Source: Carettochelys insculpta (Eukaryota > Chordata > Testudines > Carettochelyidae). From it: 64,000 nucleotides of DNA. The notes under the pieces were generated by a model that searched no databases, was not told where the DNA came from, and worked only from the letters and a program-made list of their open reading frames with translations. This document shows, piece by piece, positions 46,395-56,919 of the stretch (the first letter of the stretch is position 1; each line of letters starts with the position of its first letter). The stretch covers positions 45,688,001-45,752,000 of the forward strand of contig NC_134147.1 in assembly GCF_033958435.1 (NCBI RefSeq), written 5' to 3'. The position numbers and the translations under genes were made by a program.

Positions 46395-47960
46395 AAAACC
46401 TTTAAGCAGCCTCGGTGTTACAAATGTGTCTTACTTACTCTCCCCAACTCCACTACGCACCTCCTTTTCCAGCCCCCATACACACAAGCAGACAGCTGAG
46501 TTCTTAGGACTGTTTGTCCTGTTTTGCAGCTCTACAGAGGTGACACTTCGTAACTACTGCTTCGTATTTCTCAGATGAGTGCACAATATTCATTACTCAC
46601 TGACGTTTGCCTCTTGTTTTTTCATTCACAAGAATACGGTTCTGCACCTTGAGCTGGGGGTTATTTAGCTGGCTGGCTAAGAGAGGAAAAGGGTGCTTGA
46701 TAGCTTGTGAGAGGGAGGAGGTAAGACCTAAAAGTGCTGGGCTCTCCCCTTTGCACTAGGATCAGACTAGGCAGCATATTTGCCTTTTTTTCACATGCAT
46801 GAGAAAGATGAAAGAAATAGAAGTCTAGCCCTGCAGCAGTGCAAAAGACAGCTTGCTTGACCTTCTCCTATTACACCATTGCATGGTAACGTGGCAAGCT
46901 ACACTGGAAATTATATTGCTACCAATAGAACATCTTTGCCCTGGGAAAATTTGTGCAGCTTTCCTCAGCTTTGAAGAAAGGCTTTCAACTTGTCCTGAAG
47001 AGGCGAAGCAGAATACATGTCTACTGCTCTCCAGCTTTAGATCAGCTTGTGAGGGTGAAATCTCGTTACCTCTTGACAGCCAGAAACTACTCCACAGCAC
47101 AGCCTTTCTAAAAGGCTCCTCTACGCTCCTGAGTATGTGGTTCCACATAACCTGGCCAGATAACAATATACCAGCCTGTCATTTTTGTGTTATCATTGCT
47201 AGGTACTTGTTCACCTCATGCTGCTCTAGCTGGGCATTGACTCATATAAACAGTAAGATAGATGTCATTAAATATCCAAACCACCGAAGGAAAAATGTCC
47301 ATGTAATTCACTTCACAGGGCTGTTTAATCTGATTCTTTTGCACAGGCTCTGCCTGGCTACAGATCTTAAAAGCCTGGGTTACCTGCCCTGCACCAGTTT
47401 ACGCAGCTGGTATGTGGGTGCAAAACTATGCAGAGAAAATGAAACAGCAAATCCTATCACAGAGTGTCAGATCTGGTCTCAGATTGGTTAGTATTTAAAG
47501 TCAGGTGAGAGGAGGATTCAGACCGTTTTTTTCCACTAGACTTTCGGTAAGCTCTGAAATACATAACTACCACCAGACACCTAATTGCATCCCACATACA
47601 GAACATTTAGCATCTGAGGGCCTCTCGAGCAGACTCATGTCCTTTTGAGTTAGTTTAGAAGGAAATTACACAGGCCTCTTCTGGGAAAACTGCTCAGCCT
47701 GAAAAGTATCTTCTGTGACACTCTAGAAGTCACTACTGATCAGCAGAACACTCAGAGCTGGCAGCGTGTATATCTACGGGTGGTGCACAGCTCACATGCC
47801 TTGACGCGCATAACAAAATTTATTCCTCTGATGGATGTTAACAGTTAGAGGGAACACTGCCAGATGGTCGTACTGTATTAAGGATTCCTTGGTAAGCAGG
47901 TTATAAAAGGAAAATAAGATGATGTAATAAATTGTCCATCGATTATGATAGATCGTTTAC

Positions 47961-48013
47961 AACTTACTCTCTCTGTGCTTCTGTTCCCCATTGATAAAAT
48001 GGGGCTAATAGCC
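47961..48013 (+). mobile_element. MIR-like SINE fragment
   Basis: CAACTTACTCTCTCTGTGCT TCTGTTCCCCATTGATAAAA TGGGGCTAATAG resembles the conserved MIR core and 3' portion. Confidence 0.6.
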
Positions 48014-48019
48014 TGAAAG

Positions 48020-48215
48020 GGTGGTCCAGTGAGTAGATCACTGGACTGTGCCTCCACCCAGCTCTGTCACTGGCCTAGTGGGTGAACTTGAACAAGTCAC
48101 TTTCCCTTGTTCCTCAATTTCCCCATTTGTAAATTGGGGCTAATGATATTTACCCCTTTTGTAAAATGCTTTGAGAGCTATAGAGGAAAGATGTGCTATA
48201 CAAGAACCAGGTATT
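48020..48215 (+). mobile_element. MIR-like (CORE) SINE, nearly complete
   Basis: tRNA-related head (GGTGGTCCAGTGAGTAGATC ACTGGACTGTG), the body (AGCTCTGTCACTGGCCTAGT GGGTGAACTTGAACAAGTCA CTTTCCCTTG), the core (CCTCAATTTCCCCATTTGTA AATTGGGGCTAATGATATTT ACCCC) and a tail (AAAATGCTTTGAGAGCTATA GAGGAAA) are all recognisable in order. Ancient amniote SINE family, well preserved. Confidence 0.8.
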
Positions 48216-48974
48216 CTTACCACAGCCATGGCTTATAACTATCCACAGCACTTTGTACTCCTGGACCTATAACCAGCCAAAACACATACTGCTCATGATA
48301 ACCTTTGTTAATCATTCATTAACCCTTTATAAACTATTTACAAAAACACCTTCTCCTATTAATATAAATTGTGACCAATTAAACAATATAAGGACGTTAG
48401 CAAGTCAGACAGAATAGGGAAGATTGTCCTGCCAAGGAGCTGGTCCTGGGAAAAAGTGACCTGCCTGGAAAAAGTTCTTGTGCGCCACTCTACCAGACGT
48501 CAAGCCCTAGAGAGAGTGCAGATGTTGCTGCTAACCTCTCTGATGTGCCCCTGGTACTGGAGCTTTTGTTAAATGACTGTCACTTGGATTGGTTCAACAT
48601 TTAGAGTCATCACATTTCCAGGGGAATCAGAGGAATAGGGGATGTAGCCGATCAGTAAGTGATTTCAGATTATGTATGAGAACTGAGCATTTCAGCACCA
48701 CCAAGTCTCTGAGTTATTTGCAAGTTCTGGACCTAGGTGGGCAAACTCAGTGAAAGCTTCATGATTTCTCCCCACACTGTTTTGTATCAATTGCCAAGAC
48801 TGGCTTTTATGCTGTAGCTGCTGATGCATTTTTACTTGTTTTTTGTGATCAATACTACGACAGCAAAAGAGAACTTTTTAATTTGTTTTCATAGGGTACA
48901 TTGTCACAATGCCATTAGTCACTTCATACTGTGGCTGTGATGAGGTTTTTATTGCTAAAGAATCAGACCCACCA

Positions 48975-49280
48975 ACAGAGGGGATGAATGGGGCAACTGC
49001 CCTAAGGCCTGATTCAAAAAGGCCCAGGGCTCTCGGCCACCACCACTACTCCAGCAGTGGCCAGCGGCCCAAGCCCTTTAAATTGCTGATAGAGCACCAA
49101 ACAGTATGCTCCTGGCAGCTCTGTAATCTGCCGGGTGGGGGTGCCCTGCATGCAGCACTGAAGGGCTGGCTGCCCTTGGCCACGGCCTTTCCACCTGAGG
49201 CCCCGTCCCTTCCAGAAGTGCATGAGCCGCTGCTCCCCACCTTGCCCAGCGGCCTGGCAAGTCTTTTGACCCCCAATAAA
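48975..49280. repeat. GC-rich repeat family 2, copy 2
   Basis: Parallel to 28790-29150: GGGGCAACTGCCCTAAGGCC, AAAGGCCCAGGGCTCTCGGC, CCAGCAGTGGCCAGCGGCCC AAGCCCTTTAAATTGCTGAT AGAGC. It yields overlapping open frames of up to 132 codons on both strands, which are by-products. Confidence 0.6.
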
Positions 49281-52228
49281 CAAGGGAGGGCTGAATAGAA
49301 GAAATGTGGACTGTGGGAAGGAATGAGCAGGAACAGAACAATATAAAATGAACTGTGCAGCCTGACAGAATTTCCCCTCTGATGTAATGAATCCTCATAG
49401 AGGAGCCACCCCTCTGCCACTAAAGATCTTAGGGTCACCCACACCGTTGGATTGGGGGCAAATTTTATATCTTGTATTAAATAGGTATGGGATGATTTTT
49501 AGAAGCAGCTTTCCACTTTGTACCTGTAATTTTGTGGCCTGAATAAATACAGGCAGATATATACATGGGTGAAATTGACGTCTTACTACTTGTTTGCAGC
49601 TACAAATCAGATAATTAGGTGCGTAAATGAGATCAGCTGCAAAACTGTGAATGAATGGAAAGGGGGAGGCCTTTTTTTCAACATCAGGTCCTATGTGTTA
49701 ACATTACGCAGCATGCACTACATTATTTTGCTATTAAAAGTTGTAACTTACAAGGATCACAACGCATCAGCAAAATAATGTGTTGTGTAAAAGACGTTTA
49801 AATGTTGAATACAGTATAGTATTTTCTTGGGGAAGTCAGACTTTACTATTACAATGTTTTAATGAATATGGCATCAAGTATCTTGAATTTTTAGTTTTCA
49901 AAATAAAGTTCTTTTTGATTTATGTATTCATCATTTGGCTAATCTCTTTCAGTTGCTCTTCCTTATACATTTATATGTTGCCCATCTCTTGCTATTTTTA
50001 TGTATTCAGTATCAGTATTAACTACATGCACATGCCATTCCTAAAGAGCTAACAGTTTCTCAGACATTATGGAATGTGCGTATCATTTAAAAATCATATT
50101 CACTTTAAGAGGTATATACATGTCTGAATGGGCACTAGATAGTTCTGTTGCACAAGAGGGCTCTTATGTATCTTTCTTCATTCATAACAACAGGCAAATA
50201 GCATGAAGTCAAATTTAACAGAAACATAAATGAGAAAGCATCTTTTTTACTCCAAAATGACAGGAGGCTTCATTTTTCCCCAGACGTGGGACTTTTTTCA
50301 AAAGGCTAAGAATGAAAATCCAAGTCATCCTGCCTCTGGGCTATGTAACCAGTGCCTTGAAATGCAGTGACTAATTCTTGTAATAATTGAATTTAAATTG
50401 GTTATTGCATTAGCCATTTTATATCCAGTATTAATACAATTATGTTTATCTTTCTTTTCTGATATAATAAGATTTTCAATAAGAAATTAAGCTCAAAATT
50501 GTGTTTGCACCTATAGAAAATTGCTCATGTAATATCCCAGTGGAAGAGCAGAACATAGAATTATATAGTTTTACAGAATCGCCATTAAAGGTGTGTAAAA
50601 GACAACAGCTATATAGGGGGTAGATTCGAAAGCAGAGTTCTGGAGCGACCATCCTATGTGTTCGTGTTCCTGAACATGATTAAGCTGATTAAGGCTGGGT
50701 TAATTTCTGAAGCATCACATAAGGTTTGAAGGCTAAGAGTCTGAAACAGCATGAATTCTAGTTGACAGCAAAGTGTCTTTGAATGCATTGCTACAGCACT
50801 AAATCCGGTGTCCTGACTCAGTTTTTTACTGTCTCTTTACTCAAATTCCCAGTGGAATAAAGACATGATAAAAATTGAGGCAGAACTTCTGGATTTGCCT
50901 CTGAAATGAGGCTATAAAGAATTTTCTTGGTTTATGCCGTAATATGCCATGTAAAGACAGAAAGAGATATTTCTGAAAATAACTCATTTCTTGCTGACCC
51001 CGTATAGCTCAAGGAATAAATTTCCCAAGTTCTACAGGTTCCATATATCAAAAACCCTTGAAGCTTTTATATGTAAATATTGTTAGGATGACATGCATTT
51101 AAAATATGATTGTAACTGTTTTACCTTTGCGGGGACCTTGTACATTAAAATATTTTGGATGTTTTAGAAATTGTGGACATGCATTCTATTTTACTGTACA
51201 TTGTTTCTGGAAAGCGTAACATATTTAATTACATTGTATTTGGTAGACTAAATCATTTTTAAAAGTTCTCTTTCATGTAATAATTGTGCATCTTGAGACT
51301 GCTATTAAATTCACAATGTCCTTCTATTCACTCTTAAGAAATTTAACTACTGAGTACATCTCGTGACTGCATTTCTGGCTAGGAAACATTTGCATACTTG
51401 TTGTTTGGGATCTGTTCATAATTCTCTGCATACTGCACTGAAAACATACACTTAGATATCCATGTATGTTATTAGGTGTTTCTCCTCCATGACCATTAGA
51501 CCCAGGTCTAACAATCATGCACTTGTGGAGTCCCACAAAGGTCTGCATACAAGCACACAGGTGCAGGCTTAGAATCTCTCTTGTCCAGTTCATGGAACAG
51601 CAGCATTCATGTGCTCTAAAAGCAAACATTTCAGTAAAATTTGGAGAGAACAGGGTCAGTGGGGAGTTTCCATAAGCGTGAAATCTTGGCTTCTCTGATT
51701 CAATGCCAAAATTACCATTGACTTCCACAGAGCCACAGTTTCACCCTCAGTGTTTACAATTTTGAATCCTGACTCCAAGACAAAAACCTTTAAAATTCCT
51801 GATAGGTCTTTCAGTGTAGTTGTTTCAGATATCTATCCACTCTAAATGTTGGTATAAAACTTCAGGTTTGCTTCCTTGTGTTCTAGCATTTTAAATTAAA
51901 AGCTACTGTCTGTGCACTGAAATTGTATCAAGACCTATACATTAAATTATTGGGTGTGGGCGTTTGAGTAGTTGGTTAATTTGCTGCTTTGTGATTTTTC
52001 TTCTTTGGTTGACTTTTTTCAGTAAGTCGCTTTTTATTGCAGACTTAAATAAAACCCACCACACTTATGCCTTCCATACTCATGCTTCTTCCTGAAATGT
52101 TTTGCTTTAGTTTTTTGATTGTTGTCTTGCTGTGAACTTTGCAGATTTGTTTATGGGTGTCATGTGCTTCTGCTGCATCTGCATTGTCACTGTTATGGTA
52201 TTTTTCTTTCTGTCTGTTTCTTCCACAG

Positions 52229-52375
52229 GAGTTTAACAAGTAATCTGCCCAATGTGAATCTACCAAATGTGAATCTCCCTAAAGTACCAAATCTACCAGT
52301 TAACATCCCACTAGGCATCCCACAAATGCCTAGCTTTTCTGCACCGTCATGGATGGCTGCTATATATGATTCTGA
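52229..52375 (+). CDS. CADPS: CADPS exon, [19 protein letters not shown]...
   Basis: 147-nt exon, phase 2 in, phase 2 out. Acceptor cttccacag|GAG, donor TCTGA|gtgtgt. After the shared Lys it encodes [20 protein letters not shown] then [20 protein letters not shown] and WMAAIYDS. The LPxV/LPxVN pentad-like repeats form a proline-rich linker in the MHD region. CADPS2 has a shorter, different linker. It is symmetric (147 = 49 codons), so skipping is frame-neutral. The mammalian MPTF is MPSF here and YDAD is YDSD. Confidence 0.96.
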
Positions 52376-55300
52376 GTGTGTATTGAGTTCACATTAGATC
52401 TCATTTAAATTTAAATAATCTTGGCATGGATATGTGTTGTTTGTTTCTATGCATTATATATAACTTTAAAAGAGTGACAGAGATAGATAATTAGATATTT
52501 TACTAAATGAGGCAGCCCGTATGTATTTCTGGCATGTACATTATAAGTTTTTATAAATATTGAGACTTTGTTTTACACCCGCTGGAAGCTTGAGCAAGCA
52601 TCTCACTCCACAAAATAATTGTTGACAGTGGGCTGTACTCCTGTTGGAATATAAACTACCGTACATAAAACATGAGATATGTCTCAAAACCTAGCAAGAA
52701 CAAACTGCAGTGCAAGTTGACTAATTTCCATGGACCAGATGTAGATCTAAAAGTGAGTTTTATTTTCTGCAAGTTCCTTATTGCCTGGAACGCTTGTACA
52801 ACATTACAAACAAAGGTGGTGGTGGGGGCACTCTTAAGAGTGCTTCTGCCTGATCTCGCGAGCTAAATGGCAACTGAATTCTAGAACCATCATCCCAGCC
52901 TCTCTACATAAAAATCTTTTGATTGTCTTGAGTCAACTGCAGACAAACGGAGACCACACTCATATGTAATCATTGGAAATTATGTTCCTCTGCCTCACAA
53001 ACCTTGTGACTGTCCTGTGATATAGGGTATGGACTCAAGGAAGAGGCATTACAGATGCCAGTTGTTTAGTATAGGTAACTTGACTTCTGTAATTGTGGTG
53101 AGAATGCCCCTTTCACAGTCACAGCTCTTGGGCAGCACTAGAGATTGGTGCCCAAAGGGACAGACAAAGCTGATGAGTCTTGGGCAGTCGTTCTAAAAAC
53201 ATTTACTCGCGTTAAAATTGAGACTTTTACGGTCTTACTTCAAATTGCTGGACTGTGACAGCACTTTGTCACGCTGGAGAAGGGGAGCCTCGGCCAGACA
53301 AAGCACAGGATGCTGGACGGCTCCTGAGCCATCTGGTCTGATTGTCAGGTTTTTGTTTTGTTTTTTGACAGCCAGGCTGTATGCACACCCTGGTGCTTTG
53401 ACTCAGAAACCCCCCTCCTTGCTGCCACTGTTAACATGTCCACCTCACTTCCCATGAGATCCCACCTCCCAACCACCTCTCCCTCCTGAGAAAAGGGCAG
53501 CGTTACCATTACCACTCCAGATAGCCAATTTGTTTTAATAGGTGATACTTGTACTCTCTCCTCACTCCTGCCACCATCCATTCTCTGGCTTTTCTTCTCT
53601 CATGTACTCCAAAAGGCCATGTTATGCCTCTCCAGTAAAGCACCAAGGCCCACCTTCATGCTCCAGGAAGGGTAACATTTAAGCATGTGCTTATCTGCTC
53701 CCCGAAATCTTGGCCTTAAACACATGCATCAGACACAAGCAGCAGCACCTCAGGGTTGATCTGCATAGCTGCTGGAAGGCCTAATTCCCAGCTCAGATGT
53801 ACACACACTACCTCAACCGCAGCTAGCACCTACGTGCAGCAATGTGTCCACAGTGGCATAAGCAGTGCTCTGGCTAATCCGTCCCCATTCCCCTTGTCTG
53901 TTCTTTCCCTCACGGCATGTCTACATGACTGAGTTATTCCAGAACATTTTATTCCAGAGTTGTTATTCCACAATAAGCTATTCCAAAATAATGTGGTTAC
54001 AGGGATGCCCCAATATAAGCAAAACTTACTCCAAAATAGTGTGTCCACACACAAGAGAGCCTATTTCGGATTAGATCCCCAGGAGGCATGTAAAAGATAG
54101 GCACTTGCAACCAGTGTTCTATGTCCAGACTGCAGCATTATATTGGAATAAACTACTCTGGAATAGTTTATTTTGAAATATCCCCATTCCCTATCTATGC
54201 AGCCCCTGTTTCACAGTATCTATTTTGGGACAGGCACTATTCCTCATAGAGTGAGGTTTACAGAATCTAAATAAGCTGTCCACTATTTTGAAATTAATTA
54301 TATATACAGTGGCCGTTATTCCGAAATAACTGTGCTGTGTAGACATGCCCTCATAGGGAAAGCGAAGCAGTGTTACAATTGCTGCTAGGTTCCCTTATCT
54401 GCTTAGTATGCTACACGCAGCCTGGTAAACCAGTACTCTGCTCAATCTAAATTAGATTTGAAAACAAATGGAGTCTGACAAATCTACATCATGCATTGAT
54501 CTTTTTCTTATACCAGAGTTGCTGATAGGTTGACGCGCTTATTGAATTATTTAACTATTTCTGTTAGCAGTAAATGGGCACTTTACCCCAAAATGAAAAG
54601 CCTCATATTAATAATAAATGTAGACTTTTTATTCAGCTGGAAGGGTGGCAGAGATGGGGCAATGGTCCGGGTACAGGAAACTCCACTTAATTTACATCTA
54701 CACCTGGATTCTATGCAGAGGTATCATTTTGGGAAGCAACACTAATGAACTGGAGGCAAAGCAAATGACTTTATTTAAAAAAATTGAAATATTAGAATAA
54801 TTTATGTTTCAAAGAAATACAACTCATATTCATGCTAAGTTGACTGTATTAAAGGCTAGATTAGGCAGTATCTGTAAATAATACTTGAAAGTGTATTACT
54901 TTTTTCCCGGTGCATGCTCTGTGATCTTGTTTTTGAAAAGATAAGAATCAAGACATGACTGCAAAGTTGACAATTACCTTTAATAGAACTAAAGGTTAGG
55001 TGTGACAGGCATTTTGCAAATTTCTGTGTGATCAAAGTAATGTTGGTGTTTTTTCACTAACAATTAACAGTATTTTGGACATAACACGGAATATTATTTT
55101 CGTCCCAGGAAAACCTAATTATGAGCTGTTCAAAAGAAGGGAAAAAAATACTGAGAGTATTTTTTTTTTTTAAAAATTCTGAAACCAGATGGGTGTCATA
55201 ATGTTGTTGTAATAAATACCAATTATTGCATTCATGTGTATTTAATTATTTAAAACATAAATTCATTCAGTTCCAAAACTGGGATTAAATTAGAAAAAGT

Positions 55301-56763
55301 TTAATTATTCCCAAGCATAGGTCTCAAACAGAAGAAACTACAAATTTGGATAAGTTGACTCTCAGGGCTATGCTATTGAAGTGACAGAAAATAGCGTTTT
55401 GACTAACGATGCCATTTAAGAAAATGCCTGATTCTCTATCTTTTCAGTGTCCCAGTTCCCTTGTACTCACTCACCGTTCATTATTACGGACTTGTTTCAG
55501 TGTTACCTCTCCCTTAGTGTCAGATACGTCTGTTCCTACTTCTGAGGTGATTTGTTCTTCAAATTGTTACCTTTGTTAGCGCAAGCCCTCTCAGGACCCC
55601 TCTAGCATGTTGGGAGTATGGTTTTCACCTGGCAGTAGCCATGTATGCATCAGCTCTACTTTCCTCTGTAGCATTAACTCAATGCAGCTGGCATCTGTCA
55701 CAATAGAAACACCCTTCCTCATCTGTTTCTATAGACGATGTCAGCACAAGTGGTAATGCATGGTGTGTTAAACATCTTATCAATTACTGTGTTAGCAATA
55801 GTGGTATGCGAGGAAGGGGTTAAAGCTGTTGAAGATCTCTTGGTAATTGTCATGCAAAAAGAGAGAGGGAGAAAAAGGTTATAGATAAATTTTTCTGCAC
55901 CAACAAAACACAATCAAGGCCTGGATTTTATTCTGTAAGTGGAGGTTTGAGGCACAATTATAGTTGAAAAGAACCAAAGTAGCTATACACAACAAGCCCG
56001 AAGCGTCCCATCTGTTCAGAGGAGTGGGTAAGACTATGCACTTTGGAAAGAATTCAGACTTTTGCAACAGACCAAAGACATTGTAAAAAAACAAAAAAAT
56101 TACAAAATTAAAAAAGAGAGAAATATGCTGTTCTGGAGATGCCTTCGCAAGAGGCTGATTTATGAGAGGTGGAGTAGTCAACCTAATCAAAACTCTTTCA
56201 TATGAGATGTCTAGTGTTCTCAGTGCAATTGACTTACCCTGATTTTTTTCCAGCTGTTCTAGAGATAAGGTGTGTCCTCGCTCACCACTTGTTAGCACTG
56301 TCCTTTACCTGGTAACCTTGGGGGAAAAATTAAAAATATACCATTTGAAGAGAAAAAAATGCATGAAACCCTAAATTTGAATAACTGCATACATTCGTGT
56401 ACTGTAGTTATTGTCAGTCAAGGGTTTTCTGCCGCAAATTTGAGCCTTAATTTTGAATAATCACATATGTCCATGTGGTTATTAGCTAAGGCTGATTTTT
56501 ACCATACACACTTTTTTCCAGTTAATGTGTGTAATTCATAATTTTGTCTTATCATCTAGTCTGGAGAGATTTGTGAGTTTAAACAGAAAGGTAGATTAGG
56601 CAAATGTATGGTAAAACTCACAAGCCTGATGCTGGAGATGACCCAGTGTTGTTCTGTGTATGAAGCTGCTGTATGCCCTAAACTTGTACAAGAATGGTCT
56701 CCACATCAGGTTCCCAACAGCATGGTCCTGGGGGTGACATCTGTTTTCATTTTACTCTGCCAG
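52376..56763 (+). other. CADPS: Intron (4.4 kb)
   Basis: Contains a 438-bp MITE (53913-54350). No other repeat family or exon was recognised. 54400-56750 is AT-rich and carries a 139-codon minus-strand frame (55879-56298) without recognisable homology. Confidence 0.75.
53913..54350. mobile_element. 438-bp MITE with TTATTCCAGAATA-type interior
   Basis: Begins CGGCATGTCTACATGACTGA and ends TGCTGTGTAGACATGCCC. Probable target duplication TCA at 53910-53912 and 54351-54353. Interior words (ATTCCAGAAC, CTATTCCAAAATAA, TATTTCGGA) occur in inverted orientation. Related to 39703-40000. Confidence 0.75.
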
Positions 56764-56919
56764 CAATGGATCAGGAACCTCTGAAGATCTGTTTTGGAAA
56801 CTTGATGCTCTACAGACCTTCATTCGGGATTTACACTGGCCTGAGGAAGAATTTGGAAAGCACCTAGAACAGCGTCTAAAACTTATGGCAAGTGACATGA
56901 TCGAGTCTTGTGTCAAGAG
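56764..56919 (+). CDS. CADPS: CADPS exon, [21 protein letters not shown]...
   Basis: 156-nt exon, phase 2 in, phase 2 out. Acceptor ctgccag|CAA, donor AAGAG|gtacgt. After the split Asp it encodes [20 protein letters not shown] then [20 protein letters not shown] and [11 protein letters not shown]. Highly conserved part of the MHD region; [15 protein letters not shown] is the CADPS version (CADPS2 reads VFDLHWPEQEFAHH). Confidence 0.97.

Larger units (their letters stand above)
43629..52228 (+). other. CADPS: Intron (8.6 kb)
   Basis: Contains a CR1 fragment (45862-45965), a MITE immediately next to it (45972-46394), MIR-like SINEs (47961-48215) and a GC-rich repeat copy (48975-49280). A 212-codon open frame at 46853-47491 is the longest in the window but has no recognisable domain. 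The stretches 43700-45850 and 49300-52200 are mainly AT-rich with nothing identified. Confidence 0.75.

Noticed and set aside
49014..49444. Overlapping frames of 89-132 codons on the minus strand
   Set aside because: They lie in a GC-rich interspersed repeat with a second copy at 28790-29150. No domain seen.
51324..51728. 134-codon minus-strand open frame
   Set aside because: Cys/His-rich appearance but no ordered zinc-finger spacing and no known family. Probably chance.
55879..56298. 139-codon minus-strand open frame
   Set aside because: Low-complexity Phe/Leu-rich middle, no recognisable homology.
43629..56763. CADPS2-type alternative linker exon (SLPNVALPKVPSLP)
   Set aside because: Considered as a mutually exclusive exon, but no such sequence is visible; it belongs to the paralogue.
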